Shown here: one piece after another, positions 24,090 to 36,454 of the stretch | Layout: every line of letters begins with the position of its first letter | How positions within the stretch are numbered: the stretch's first letter is position 1 | From: Mantis religiosa | Taxonomy: Eukaryota; Arthropoda; Insecta; Mantodea; Mantidae | Direction of reading: 5' to 3' | Length of the DNA: 64,000 bases | Assembly: GCA_030765055.1 (NCBI GenBank) | Contig: CM060947.1 | Location: forward strand, 101,433,304-101,497,303 | Notes under the pieces: generated by a model | Databases searched by the model: none | What the model was told of the DNA's origin: nothing | What the model saw: the letters and a program-made list of their open reading frames with translations, nothing else | Program-made: the position numbers and the translations under genes

Positions 24090-25110
24090 AGATGAATAAT
24101 ACCACAGCTTGGAGAATTCTAAGAAAACATTTTGTCCTGTATCCATATAAACTGAATCCAACGTTTTCGCTAAAGAAAGTGTTAAGCGGGATAAATATGG
24201 TTTGCTTTATTTGTGCTAGCAGAGATTAAAATTAAGTATTGCCCGCCTTAGTAGCGTAGATGGTAGCGTGTCTGCCTCACATTCAAGAGGTCCCGAGTTC
24301 GAATCTCGGTCAGGGTGAGTTACCTAGATAAGGGGTTTTCCGGGGTTTTCCCTTATCCTTCAAGACGAATGTCGGGTAACTGTAAGCTCCATGGACCCTG
24401 GACTCTCATTTAAGCATCATTTCACCGAATTAATTCACCGTCCGATATGGCAACGTTGGAGGACTTAAATTACAAAAAAAAAAAAAAAAAATCATTGATC
24501 ACCTCTTTTTTGGACAGCGGAAGCACACTTCTTTCTTAATAATGATATTAAGACTCACAATTGCAGAATTTGGTTAGAAAATAACCATCAAATGATTTTA
24601 TTTAAAAAAGATGTTCTTAATTTAAAAGTTGCTGTACAGTGTGACTTCAATTCACGATTCGTCATTGGCCTTTATGTCTTTAAAGAAGATAGCAATGAAA
24701 TAAGAGACTGCTATGGTAAACGGTGAGTGCTTCTATGTTATGCTATACAACTTCGTCATCCCTGTACTTAGGAATCATGATATGAAAAGCATTACCTTCA
24801 TGCAAGATACGCTCCATATCTACACCCCTGCAAAACAATTTATTACCCAGATCTTTGGCGATCGTTTCATCCGTAGACAATTACCAACGAAATGGCTGCC
24901 GCGTTTTCCAGATCTCGAACCAACCGACTTAAGGAATGGGGTTTCCTCACACATCCAATAACCCGAATGCAACTGAAACATGCTATCTCGTAAGAAATTG
25001 CTAATATTCCAGAAATTCATCTGCATAATGCTGTACTTGAAGTCGCCGAAAGGATGGTGCACGTTGAATAAGAGAACGGAGGATATCTTTCCAAAGTTAC
25101 ATAAAACCCC
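24090..25110 (+). pseudogene. Tc1-like transposase relic, split by a SINE
   Basis: Left of the SINE, 24093-24190 encodes AWRILRKHFVLYPYKLNP, matching the post-helix-turn-helix linker of a Tc1-like family (W-L----L-PYK-q). Right of it, 24500-24700 carries NCRIWLENNHQ and a following VAVQCDF, like the family's NCRIW-eENPh and kvtVWCg segments, and 24780-24930 has ITFMQDTLHIYTPAK and IFGDRFIRR, matching the wFqQDGAt-Ht and -fgdRiIsr segments with the second aspartate kept. The third acidic site is FPDLEPTDL (family sPDLtP-D). Multiple stops and frameshifts occur. The same family occurs at 40215-40439 and 43217-44216. Terminal repeats were not found. Confidence 0.8.
24241..24491 (+). mobile_element. 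SINE family A (copy 3), inserted in the Tc1-like relic
   Basis: Full-length plus-strand copy: GCCCGCC start, box A GTAGCGTAGATGGTAGCG, box B GAGTTCGAATCTCGG, the GGATAAGG...CCTTATCC core hairpin and a terminal run of A near 24473-24491. It splits the transposase homology on both sides, so it is younger than the transposon. Confidence 0.92.
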
Positions 25111-25165
25111 GCTGATTCTCCAGTATGTGACTTCTATTGCTTTTTCCCTACCTGAAATATTGTAA

Positions 25166-25974
25166 TATTCATAGCAGTGTAAACTCTCAAGTGGCTATTG
25201 AAAGACGCTACCATACACATTTTACACAGTGTTTATTTCTAGGACGATGAATACGTTCTTCTGTTAGTGGATGCTGATTGTTGTTCACCTTTCTAAGCTC
25301 CATGATCTAGATATTGCTTGTCAATTTTATGTTGTATCGAAAATCCTTAGAGTTTCTGTACGCTTGATGAATAAAACATTGTTTAGGTACTTCTATCTTT
25401 CATTTAATTGAAATCGCATTTAAAATAAATTATGAGGACTTCACTGTGGCCTCTATTAATCAATAAAAATATAAAAAATGTGCATAATGGATCCCTATCC
25501 TCTGGAGGTTTCAAGACCAAGTTGTATTGGTGAAAAATTACATGCTAATTTATATGTAGGATTCCGAAAGAATTTCAATTGCAGTTGGACGTACTCCTAC
25601 CTCTTTATAGTACAAGACTATAAATAGGATTTAAATAAATATTTGTTAACTGTATCATTGGCATTTCTGTTCAAAATAAAACAATATTATTTCGTAAGAT
25701 GCTTAGCATTTGTCAACCATATTCTCCCGCGTTAAATCCTTTTGGTGCAGGACTTTAATTCTCAAATAATACCAATTGAAATGTTTCCAATTCTTTGCAG
25801 TACATTTTCATATATTTTATTGTTCATGGGGTTACAGTAGAATCTTTAATGTTTTCTTTAAATTAATATGAAGAAAACGAATCGATCATTCATTGTTTAT
25901 ATAATATATGTAAGCAAATAACATCACACGATGAGTGCACAGATATTATTCTACTGTATTTCCACTAAAATTTC
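25166..25974. other. unassigned sequence
   Basis: No feature recognised. Confidence 0.4.
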
Positions 25975-27310
25975 AGAATTGGACTTCTGGGTGGAATGCA
26001 GTACTTTCCCTACATACTATAAGTACGTAGTGTAGAATGTGAAAATGGCAATGACTAATTATGGAAAAGTGAAATAAAAATTCCTCAATATATTTACAAT
26101 CTAAAACTGAGTTTATTCTCTCGAAAAGAAAGACGCTTTAACATAAATGGAACACATTCTAAGACCTTTCCGATTATTGAGATTATTCTTATCTATTATC
26201 ACGGATTACACACGCTAGTTCAAGCCTGAGAACTGCCTGTCGCCTCTAGCTGCAGGGCAAAATTTGGTCACGCCACTGCTATCTCTTTAACTGGACTTAC
26301 CCCTTTGCATTCTCTAACTGTTCGCCACTGCTATCTCTTCAACTGGACTTACCCCGTTACGTTCTGTAACTGTTCTAACGCACGAAGGGATATCTGCTTA
26401 CTTGAAAGACGGTAAAGTTGGGCTGATCGATAATTTGTTTTCAAGTCGTGACAAACGGAATGCTGTTTTTACGTGCAACACGTTTTTTATGGAGGAGGCA
26501 AGCTTCATTTGCGTAATGAGGAATCAATATATTGAACTGACTCATTAGGGCGGGTCTTTAGCTAATGTATTCTAAGTACCCTCACACGTTTATTTAATAC
26601 GGTATCAAATAAAACGTAGAGTGGACATAGTACTTATGCAACATTGGTATACTGAGCAGAACGAACATTTAATGTCGGTGAGTACGTGTTACACTTCCAT
26701 CCAGAATTAGTGCTACGTACGTATCACACGGGCCAATACAAGTACCACGACAGCAACATTTACATTCAACTCAACGTGTCATAGTCCCAATTGTTGTTAA
26801 AGTTAAAACGTAGTCTTTCATAGGTTCCCATTAAATTCAAGTTAACTAAGAGTTACTTTTCTCCAACACAGGTACCAAAGTTTTAAGAGTATTTTTTTAA
26901 ATGTCTTTCGTGCTTAAACAACATTTGTTTATCATTATGCGTATCGACTTAGCAAACATCGCCCCCTGATTGTCTCAGAAGGAACAATACTGTACATATG
27001 AATTGATAACATTGCTAATCTAATAAGTGGAGTGATAAATAATAGGTGGCCCAACTGCCCTATCTTTTTGGTAAGCTCGTGTCCCTTCGTGCGTTAGAAC
27101 AGTTGCAGAATCCAACGGGATTAATCCAGTCCAACAGACGGCAGTGGCGTGACCGAGTTTTGTTCTGCACCTAGTGACGCGAGGCAGTTTCCAGGCTTGA
27201 ACTGATGTGTGTTGTGCGTGATAATAGACAGGAACGCGTAAACAACCGAAAAATTCTTAGAATGATTTCCATTGATGTAATTAGATCACTATAATTATAC
27301 AAGAAATAAA
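25975..27310. repeat. large foldback repeat
   Basis: A left arm (about 26110-26450) recurs in reverse complement as a right arm (about 27025-27300). Shared landmarks are CATTCTAAGA, CTATTATCACG, AGTTCAAGCCTG, the GGTCACGCCACTG block, AACTGTTCTAACGCACGAAGGGA and a GTTGGGC near the inner ends. The spacer of about 570 bp is unique. The left arm also holds a tandem duplication of a 52-bp unit (26271-26322 and 26323-26374). A third, direct-oriented copy of the arm lies at 28765-29155. No transposase is visible. Confidence 0.75.
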
Positions 27311-28764
27311 TGAGCGATTCTTTTCCTTCGTTTGAATTCAAACATTTGATGACGTCTTTGGCTGACGCATGAGAGGGATATGGTTACTCATCGACCATAC
27401 CGAGCGGTACTATGGAAACATATTAGTCTCCCCACTGTGCTGCTAAAATGCCAAATACCTCTAAGGTACACAAGAGATAAAGTTCAAAACAATAACTCAT
27501 TAGTTATAAAATAAATACAGGCACATACTTAGCCTGTAATAGGAACCTTCAAATAGAAATTAATGAATCAAAACAGCAGAGTTATTCAAAGTTTCAATAA
27601 TGTTTCCATACAAAGAAAAAAATACAGACTCACAGGACTGCTTCATATTCTGTTGATCTTGAGAAAAAGGCGCAGATCTGTCGCTTTAATGTTTCGTTAT
27701 AACCTACAAAGAGTTTAGTGATTTAATAATAACTATTGTAACAATTTAATAATATTAATGATAATAGCAATAATAATGAACATAACAACAATATCAATAT
27801 AAATAATAATGGAAAAATAAGAATAGTAGTAAGCGAGCAAAAGCTCCTGAAACACAATGTGCCTTCAATGTCTTCATGATATTCTTTAAGGCTCTCTGCA
27901 ATGCGTATAGTACGTAACGTTAGATAATGCCATCGTAAACAGAATGTAAGGGATCTGATGAGCTGCACTCATATGACTTTCTCTGCTATTATGAAACTAT
28001 CCTTTACAAATGCTTACTGCTCTATCAACGTTATGTCAGTCGAGTTAATCGTTATCGTATTGCTAATTTTCTTGTAGGTACAAGGTCAATATGGGAATGC
28101 TTCATGGTTTAAGGGTTGGTCGACTCCTTAAACAGCTGGTTGCTTGTGGTGAGGTAGTTTACATTCCGTTCTATTTGCAATAGTAAGCGTTAAAAGATAA
28201 ACCTCCGCTTCCCATTTGAGCAAGACTGTAAGCATTGGAAAATTCAGGAAAATAGTCCTAATATGGAAAAGCTTCAAAACTGTTCACTCTACCAAAAACA
28301 AAATTATCGGATGTAGCTTGTGTGCTTTAATGAAATCTCCATTTTTGTGCAGTAAAAGTTGGTCTATCTCTTGAGAATTTTAATTACTGTAAAAATTATC
28401 CAACATGTACAGGAATTCTGAACACATGCCCACAAATTACGATATAAATTTAATTGTCATAAAAATAGTTTAAACATATCATTTTAAACAACATTGTTAG
28501 TTATTTTTGAGAAATACTCAATTTTAGAAACATTTTTCTGTAAAGATTATTCGGGGTGGGGTGGGGGGGTTCTTGAAAATCTTCTTTTCAAATACTTGGA
28601 AGGTGCTGAAGTACATAAAATACCAAGTTTGGTACTTAACATGCTTTTTGTGTTGGAGTTATCTTGTTCACACGAACACACATACACACATGTGAACGCA
28701 ATTCTTTTTCTAAAAATACTTTTTTGATTCAGAGGACCGCGAATCTTATACGTGCACTGAAATC
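27311..28764. other. unassigned sequence with AT-rich low-complexity tract
   Basis: 27720-27830 is an interrupted AAT/ATA-rich tract. Nothing else recognised. Confidence 0.4.
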
Positions 28765-29155
28765 TCGGAATAGGATCTTTAGGTGGAGTGTAATACTTTC
28801 CCTAAATACTGTAAGTACGCAGTGAAGAATGTAAAAATAGCTATGGGTAATTACAGACAAATCAAATCAAAATTCCTCAATAAGTTGCCAATCTAAAGAG
28901 TGAGTTCATTCTCTTGGAAAAGAAGACTCTTTAACATAAGCTAAATCATTCCAAGACCTTTACGGTTATTTACGTTGTTCTTTTCTATTATCAGGTACAA
29001 CACACGCCAGTTGAAGCCTGGAAACCGCCTCGCGACGCTCTCTGTAGAACCAAATCCGGTCAAACCACTGCCACCCTTTTAACTGGGTTTACTCTGTTGG
29101 GTTTTGCAACTGTTCTAACGCACGTAGGGATATGTGCTTACCTAAAAGACGGGGT
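28765..29155 (+). repeat. third copy of the foldback arm
   Basis: Homologous to about 25975-26420: shared GTGGAGTGTAATACTTTCCCTA, TAAGTACGCAGTG, AAAATTCCTCAATA, CACACGCCAGTTGAAGCCTG and AACTGTTCTAACGCACGTAGGGATA. It has one copy of the 52-bp unit where the left arm of the foldback has two. Confidence 0.75.
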
Positions 29156-30850
29156 ACACATGTATTTATGGCACACATGTGAACACTAGGGTGCTATTTT
29201 GTGCGTAGGACGTGCCCGTACTCCAAGTGTAGCATATATAATAACAAAACAGGGTCATTATTAGCATCTGTGGCGTACACTATTGTTAGATAACCCTGAA
29301 ATTCGTAAAATAAGAACGTAATCTTATATTGATTCCATTCTGCATATAGCGAATAGAAATGGCGCTAGAGCCAGATCAATAGATGTGTACAACGAGACTG
29401 TACGTTTCGTTGATCAGCTGGCAATGGTTACCTTACACCAACCAACCAGTCAGCGAAGTGAATATATGCTACACATCATATACTGCTTTTAAAACTCTTT
29501 TATTAGCAATTCTAATGTTATATTTTTGAAAGATTCGGAAATTTCGTCTGGCTCTTAGAAATTACGTTGAACCATGTCCGTGCTTCCCACCATTTTTTTC
29601 AGTTATTCAGGTCACACATAAAAAAGATTCAAATCAAAGAAAGTGTACCAAGACACAGAAGACAGGTTAACTAGGCAACGCAATGTGGTAAATTTAAATC
29701 GATAGTTTGCTACCGCTTCGAAGAAATTAATCATGCAAAAATATACAATGAAACAAACACTAATCAATTTGATTAATTAAACATGTGCAAATAAAAAGGG
29801 AAATATAAGTGCTATGTGACTGCACTTGAAATCAAAATTGGTAACGATGGAGTAGCATAAGGTTTTATCGATACAGTGAAATCTTTAATTCATATTTTGA
29901 GTTAAAAGCTCTAATTTTAGTTCCAGCTGTCTTAAAAGGTGTTTAATAAACAGTGAAATTTGACACAAAACATATATTCTGTAACGAAATAAAACAGCAA
30001 ACACGTAAGAAAATGTCTATCACAATTTAAGGTAACAAAAATTGTGGAACATATTTTCTTGGTGTCAACATAGGGTTTGTTTCTTCTGCTTTCTACTTTC
30101 CTTAACAAACTATTCTCCGAACTATTAAAATCAACCAATACAGTGTGAATATTTGAGGCTTCTATCTGATACGGATATTTGAAACTGTTGCTGAAACTGG
30201 CTTATCAACGGATTTTTGGCTATGGAGCTAGTCAGGTGAGCTTTTTAGGGTACAAAGACAACTCTAGAGCTTTTAATGAAACATTCAGTCCCTCCCCCAC
30301 TTCGCTGGAAACCTTGTGCCTACTCAACTCTGAAAGCGGTTTGCTTTTCTTTTGACATCTGATGTTTCTCTTCTTTATAGGTTCAGCTTTCATTCTTCTA
30401 TAGCCCATAAGGAAACAGGGATACTTCTGCAGCGAGACTTTGTATTCTGAACCATCTCTCCTTTTTTAACCCTCACTTTTTCATTAAATATCGCTCATCC
30501 AGCAGCTACCTTGATTCAATGAATTCTTCGATAGTCTTCAGAAGACAAAGGATATTAGATTACCAATTTGTCTGTACGGAAATGAAGCCTTAAAGCGCGT
30601 TCCCTCCGTGACAAAGAAGAGAAATAAAAGGCTGCAGCATCGCTGTAATAGCGTACACTTAGATATTATTAAATTTCTCATCTGGCTGAAGCAACTGGGT
30701 CATGCAACAGGGTTCGTTATTGTTCGTTAGAGCTGGCTAAGGCTCAAGTAAAGTGTTTCTAAATTCCTCGTTGCAAAGCACTGAGTAATTACTGAACGAC
30801 CGGGGAAGAAATTCAAAGAGCAAAAGTGCATTAAAGTCAATAGAACCACT
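29156..30850. other. unassigned sequence
   Basis: No gene or repeat recognised. Confidence 0.4.
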
Positions 30851-30854
30851 ATCT

Positions 30855-30945
30855 TTAATTACACACACGCAAAAGCGCGAACGCGTGCACACGCTCACAC
30901 ACATATACGCATGCGAACACGCATACTGTTTACACACACACACAC

Positions 30946-31014
<69 letters not shown>

Positions 31015-31066
31015 CTCAAGCGCTTACACGCACACACAGAAACTCAAGCGCTTACACGCACACAGG
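30855..31066. repeat. CA microsatellite plus 28-bp tandem duplication
   Basis: An interrupted (CA)n/(CG)-containing run spans about 30855-31010, with the longest pure stretch at 30961-31010. It is followed by two copies of a 28-bp unit starting GAAACTCAAGCGCTTACACG (31011-31038 and 31039-31066). Confidence 0.95.
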
Positions 31067-32040
31067 TGCACATAGTCACATGCATATTCACATTCACGCT
31101 TATCACTATCTCAGTGTGCCTATTCGGAAATCTCTATACAAATCTGTGTCACACTCTAACCCATTAAACCTGGGCTAATGCCTTGTCTTAAGATTATAAA
31201 AGCTTCTCTCTTCCCCCTCGTCTCTGTGAGTGTGTAGCTTAGAATTCGAAAATTCCACTCCAATCCATGCAATTATTTAATTTTACATAATGCCTACAAA
31301 AGCTAGTAGGATCACTTATATCTTTTTCAAAGTGAACATAAGGCTAATTACAATTCACGGCTTCAAAACAATAACAATGGAATAGCGAGTTCTTGAAATA
31401 TCCGTTCATGTTAGTGAGTCAGCCGCGCCTTATTCGTTTACACGGTAGGCCACCCAACGAACGGCATGTGAGCCTTAGTCCAGTTTTGCGCTTACTAAAC
31501 TGTATTGCTTGATGTTCTTAGAAAGAAGAATGCGCAAATTCAGAGGAATAGCGGTTTAAGGAACAAACCGTACTGCTCGCTAAAGTACACTTCAAAAGCA
31601 TACGACTTCATTACTGAGAGCAAATTCCGGTTACCAGGCGATTTTACAATCTTGTTACTAGAGTATACATGAAAAAGTATTTCAGTAAATGCCTCGGAAA
31701 AAATGGGTCTATAATATGAGTACACTAACACCGTCAGCTAAAAGGAAAATGGCGGATTCTTGTACTTAGAGCAGGGTTTGGCTCCCAAAAGTTAGGAAAA
31801 AATTAGAGACACGCCTCATCCGTACAGTCAAAACGGACATATTATTAAACAACGGTTTATTTATATTTTTGCTTAAACTACGTCTCGTGCAACTCAATTA
31901 ACATACATAACAGCTTTTACCATTTATGTAATAATATTAAAACACCCATCAAATGATTACAAGTGTCTTATAAAGCTAAAACAAGTACGAGAACACGCGA
32001 GATGGCAATGGTATAGCGCCAGGCATACAAGTCGTACTAC
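31067..32040. other. unassigned sequence
   Basis: No feature recognised. Confidence 0.4.
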
Positions 32041-32074
32041 TGAACCTAAAACGTGCTTTGAGGCAAGTCTAGAA

Positions 32075-32150
32075 ATAGCTCAATGAGCTTATGACCTATG
32101 CTGTGCCCTAACCCCCAATGACACTGGTTCAAGTCTCTGCAGTGTAATTA
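32075..32150 (+). repeat. degenerate tRNA-like (SINE-head) sequence
   Basis: TAGCTCAATGAGC resembles a D-arm/box A and TGGTTCAAGTCTC a box B, followed by TGCAGTGTAATTATCTTTA. A reverse-oriented unit with the same plan is at 32615-32695. Too degenerate for a functional tRNA. Confidence 0.4.
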
Positions 32151-32614
32151 TCTTTATTATGTTCATCAAAACTTGGAAACCGAATTCACAATAATTTAAT
32201 TATTAAGTCGCTGAGGGCGTGCATTATCCAAGAAGGTCATCAGTTCGAGCACTTGCTTCGTTAGAGGAGTCGTGTTCCAGGAATAGAAAAAGGCTCATTC
32301 CAGCGACACAAAACATACCAATTTGAAACGACAGTAATTCTATGTCTGCAAAATAGTGTTTAACTTCCATGTTAAACTCTGATACTGTGATTTCCATGTT
32401 TTCTGTGTTCAAATGTGTATAAATGATCCTTATTTCAATTGCACCTATCTATAGGTGTGTTTAAAGAACTATCTACTTTTAGTTCACCAATAAAGAAACA
32501 TCAAAAATGCCAAAAAGACATAAATAAAACAGTGAAAAGTAAAAATAATAACAGTTTTCTGAATAATAATTGCAAATTGTAAGCATTACAGGATAAAATA
32601 ATTAGTACACCTAT

Positions 32615-32695
32615 GCAGAGAATTCGAACCACCGTCACAGAAGACAAATGAGATTGTAGTTCCGCGCACGTTCCAACTGCGTTACTTAGTAACGT
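32615..32695 (-). repeat. degenerate tRNA-like (SINE-head) sequence, reverse
   Basis: The reverse complement contains TAACGCAGTTGGAACG and GTGGTTCGAATTCTCTGCA, then GTGTACTAATTATTTTA, paralleling the unit at 32075-32150. It may be a relative of it in inverted orientation. Confidence 0.4.
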
Positions 32696-32998
32696 GTGAG
32701 ATAAACATTCCGTCTAACATATAGATCAAGTGAACAAGTGCAAACGTCAGTTGTCTAATTACGAATATATTACAGGCGATGCGATAACATCTATATTAGT
32801 ACTAATTTCATTGAATGTTTAACATCCGTGTTAAATACGCGGGTAGAGCCTTGTAATGGGGTCGAGGTTTTCCATTTGCATAAAATTGCAAAATGCGGAT
32901 TGCTTAAAACTCGAGAATAAGGGACAGCTGATTCACCTGGTACATATTCCGTCTTGCGTTTTCTTAGTATTTTTGTTGTTTACTCAAAAGAAGATTAT

Positions 32999-33449
32999 TG
33001 TGACTCGTAGAATTAAAAGTCCAATTTGCCGAAATTCTAAATGTTCTTTATTTGCGTAGAAATACACCCCTTATCAGCAAAATTACATCACATACCACAA
33101 CACAATCTTCCAAGGTCGATGATAATAATAAACAGCGTTCACTTTTCAACACTCTCAGCTGTTCTCTGCTTACCTCTCGCGACTCACTCTGTTTACAACT
33201 AACTTGCCGCTGGCGTGTCACAATTTCTTAAATACCTCATTAATAATTCTAGATATTTCCGGAACAAAAAGAAATCAAAACAGTCAAGACGTGACCAGAA
33301 TGTTCCATAAGCGTAACTTAATCTGGGCCGGCAAGTCCTTTATCTCGCACTATGTTTATCTGCTTTTTGCAGGATCTTTATTTCCACACTGTCCGCCTAT
33401 CAGTTCCTTTGCGTGCGCAAGCCGCCTTATCACGATCGGGTTCGCGACA
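32999..33449 (-). mobile_element. solo LTR, Gypsy-like family, with 4-bp target duplication
   Basis: The block starts TGTGACTCG and ends TTCGCGACA on the plus strand, so the LTR on the minus strand runs TGTCGCGAA...GAGTCACA with proper TG...CA ends. It is flanked by TTAT at 32995-32998 and TTAT at 33450-33453, an exact 4-bp duplication typical of Gypsy-type integration. At 451 bp it lacks an internal region, so it arose by LTR-LTR recombination. The homologue at 39038 has extra AACCCACAAA near the 3' end where this copy is shorter. Confidence 0.85.
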
Positions 33450-33453
33450 TTAT

Positions 33454-35384
33454 ATATACTTCGAATGCGACAACATGGAAGTTACTCGGCTGAATTAAAG
33501 AAAACGCATTACAAATGGTGGTATTTATGGTTATTAACAGTGCTTTTGCATAGTATTTTCTTAACACTTTTATTATTATATGGAATAAGACTAATAAGAC
33601 ATATTATGATGCATTATATATAAGAGCATTAATTAAATGTTTAAATGTCCTTTGTAATATCTTTAAATGCTTCTGAAGAAACGTTAAGTCTATTGAAGTG
33701 CAGTCCAAGGCTAAATATATCGTGAGGATAAATTTCAAACCATGGGCAATGCCAGGTAATTAATGACAATTTTATCTTATTAGTTTCTACTGATCAAGAT
33801 AAAGCAAATGTTAATATGTTCAAGAGTTGGCAACCAAATGGCAGACAATGGCCTTGGCCCTCTTAGGGCTGTCGCGCTAGGGAAAAAACCCCCAAAGAAA
33901 CGTAAAGGTGTGCTGCAAGTGCAATCTAAGTCTGGAAGTTGCAGAGAATGGCTGAATCGACGTGCTTAATTTTGGTTTTGAAATATTTGTAAAAATCCAA
34001 GGAAGGTTTGAAAGGTGAGAAAAAGAACTGAAGTGATAAATATAAAGGTACACATGCAAGCGTTTACGGAACACATGCACCTTCTTTTATTTTCGACAAA
34101 AAAAAGCAGTACAAAGTAGAAATATATTCCACTCATTGCCAAATTCTTCAAAGCTATTTCACCTACCATATTTTACTAAATGACGTTTATTGTTTGTTAT
34201 TAAGACTGAAATTTTTTATGTAGCATGATGATGACCTTTCGAAGATTAGACAAAACATTTATTTCTGAACGCACTATAATACTACAAATATTTGACCACA
34301 GACAATTGTCAAATATTAGTGAATCCTTTGGATACTTTCTTTATAAGCTGTGTGTACGTTGTAAAAACTGAATTGTTTCTATGGATAGTAGAGAATGAAG
34401 AAAAATACGTTTTCAGTGAATTATGGCTCGACTGCCTTGTATTTGACAAATTCTTACATGCGATGACCTACTCGTAGCTAGTTATGAAACAGCCTGCTTA
34501 ACTGCTCACTTAAACGAATTTTCTTTCTTTAGTTCTGTTTTTACTTACCTCATGTTTATTTGATTTATTTGTATAGAACCCCATATTTATACATAAATAT
34601 TCAGTCTAATAATGATGATGATAATAATTAATAATAAATATTAATAATAGTAATAGCATGGAGTGGAATGATCTAGAATTGAACAGTGTCCTGCGGCCTG
34701 GGAATCAAATATCCACGATCCGCTAAACCTCTGCTTGCGCAAAAGAGGAAATTAATTTTGCTACCTAACAAACTCATCAGGGTGTACACTATGACATCAT
34801 GAATATTAATGCTCTAACTAATGACGCACGGAACGTTATTTCGTTACATCGACTACTTTTAGGTAACACATTAGTGTGTTAATATTGTGCAGCATCAATA
34901 AGCAAAGATAAATTAATGCATCCTGTACATCAACTATCTGAGAATCACCCCAAGGGCGACAGCAGCTGAGCGAGGAATAATTAATGTTATAGTCTCCCTG
35001 CATTAACCATTTCCCAGGAGAGAGGGGCTTCATTGCTCTCTCGCTGGGAGACAATTGAAAATTAAAGGAATGCATTAGATAATAGATATTATTGAATGTA
35101 CGTCTCTTGTTGTTTACAAAATAAAGCTCTGTTTTGTCGCAGTTAAAGGAAAGTATTATTTTTTGCTATCTGTTTCCCAAAATAAAACTGCAAGCAAAAT
35201 TAAGTATCGCAGTTTCAGTTGGGAATAAACTTTCCTTCGGTTTTCCTATAGTGTTTTCTTACTTCGTCTTCTGCTTTTCCAATATTTAGAAACTAAGAAA
35301 AAAAGAAGCATCTACCAAAAACAAAGTTCAATTCGGGAAACATTGGATGCATTTGTTGACACTGCGTTCACAATACGTATACGC
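33454..35384. other. unassigned sequence
   Basis: 34602-34660 is an ATA/ATG-rich low-complexity stretch. No gene recognised. Confidence 0.4.
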
Positions 35385-35472
35385 TTTGGAAAGGTAGAGC
35401 CAGACTGAAAAGTTCAATGATTTGAATCCGGCTATGACACTGAAGTTTTCAGTCTGACTCTACCTTTCCAAA
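35385..35472. repeat. near-perfect palindrome related to the tRNA-like foldback family
   Basis: Two 32-bp arms (35385-35416 and 35441-35472) with one mismatch flank a 24-bp loop. The arm contains GTAGAG-CAGACTGAAAAGTTCA, nearly the same as the end of the element at 45123-45616 (GTAGTCAGACTGAAAAATTCA). The loop GATTTGAATCCGGCTATG recalls the box B/acceptor part of that element's tRNA-like unit, so this is likely a deeply deleted relative. Confidence 0.8.
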
Positions 35473-35584
35473 CTTTGGCCTACACACGGCTAGTGAGAAA
35501 CAACAATTAATTTTTCCAATATACCACTTGCTTCATTGCAAAGCTATACGATATATAGCGAGATGCTTTGCGGCCTGGCCGTAT

Positions 35585-35652
35585 GTATGGTAGCCGAGAG
35601 GTAAAACGGGCCGGTCTCGTAAGTAGACCGACATGATTTCGGATCCTTGATG
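35585..35652 (+). repeat. tRNA-like sequence, leucine-like, probable SINE head
   Basis: GGTAGCCGAGAGGTAAAACGG resembles a D-arm. GGTCT-CGTAAGT-AGACC forms a perfect 5-bp anticodon-like stem with a 7-base loop whose central triplet is TAA. ATTTCGGATCC resembles box B. There is no matching acceptor stem, and T33 is replaced by G, so a functional tRNA gene is unlikely. Confidence 0.5.
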
Positions 35653-36206
35653 TACATGTTTTTTGTTATTATTGTTACTTCAATAGCAATACCTTATGTT
35701 TTTCTCGCAGAAGACAAATAATATTTTAAACACAGCCATTTATCAAACCGCAAATATCATTTATTTTTGTCGTGTTCAAATTAAGTGCAATGTTGTTAGA
35801 AAAGTGCCTTAATATTGGTTATGAAACACTCAGGCTCATTCATGTTATGAATAGTGCTGGCATATATTGCAAATTATCCTCTCGTGAAAATTTCACTAGA
35901 CATTTTGAATCATTCATGTCCCTCAGAATGAAAACAGTAATAGAAGCAGAGGGATTACACATCCCGTACTAAGTTATTTTCAATTTTTATTTAATTTTAC
36001 ATGTAATAATAAAACACTTATTTAAGTTAGTTTAAAATCAGAGTAGAGTGTTTCATTTTTTATATGTGAGCATAAATGCCATAAAATCAAGTAAACCTTT
36101 TCAATTAGAAGCTATATTACAATGTGTGTAATACGCATTTCGTATTTCTACACTAAAAACAATCAAAATGATGTCTGGGATCGAATCTTTGTAGGTCTAG
36201 CTCATA

Positions 36207-36454
36207 TTTTTGTTTTCTTTTGTAGTTTACGTCCTCCAGCGTTAAGTCATATTGGACGATGAATGAAATGGGTGAAATGATGCTCAAATGAGCGCGGTAT
36301 CCATAGAGCTTAGAGTTACCCGACATTCGTCTTTCAGGATAAGGGAACCCCCGGAGAAAAGCTTATCCAGGTAACTCACCCTGACCGAGATTCGAACTCG
36401 GGACCTCCTGAACGTAAGGCCCACATACTACCACCACGTTACCGAAGCGGACTA
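36207..36454 (-). mobile_element. SINE family A (copy 4), exact 11-bp target duplication
   Basis: Reverse-oriented copy with ACGTCCTCCAGCGTTAAGTC at the tail side and a head ending TACCGAAGCGG. It is flanked by TCTAGCTCATA at 36196-36206 and at 36455-36465, identical 11-mers that fix the insertion boundaries. Confidence 0.95.

Noticed and set aside
30737..31178. Open frames rich in VCVC or HTHT repeats
   Set aside because: Translation of the CA microsatellite on either strand.
35772..35972. Possible Tc1-like transposase C-terminus (IEAEGLHIPY)
   Set aside because: A short resemblance to the family's C-terminal end, but no preceding family motif in any frame.
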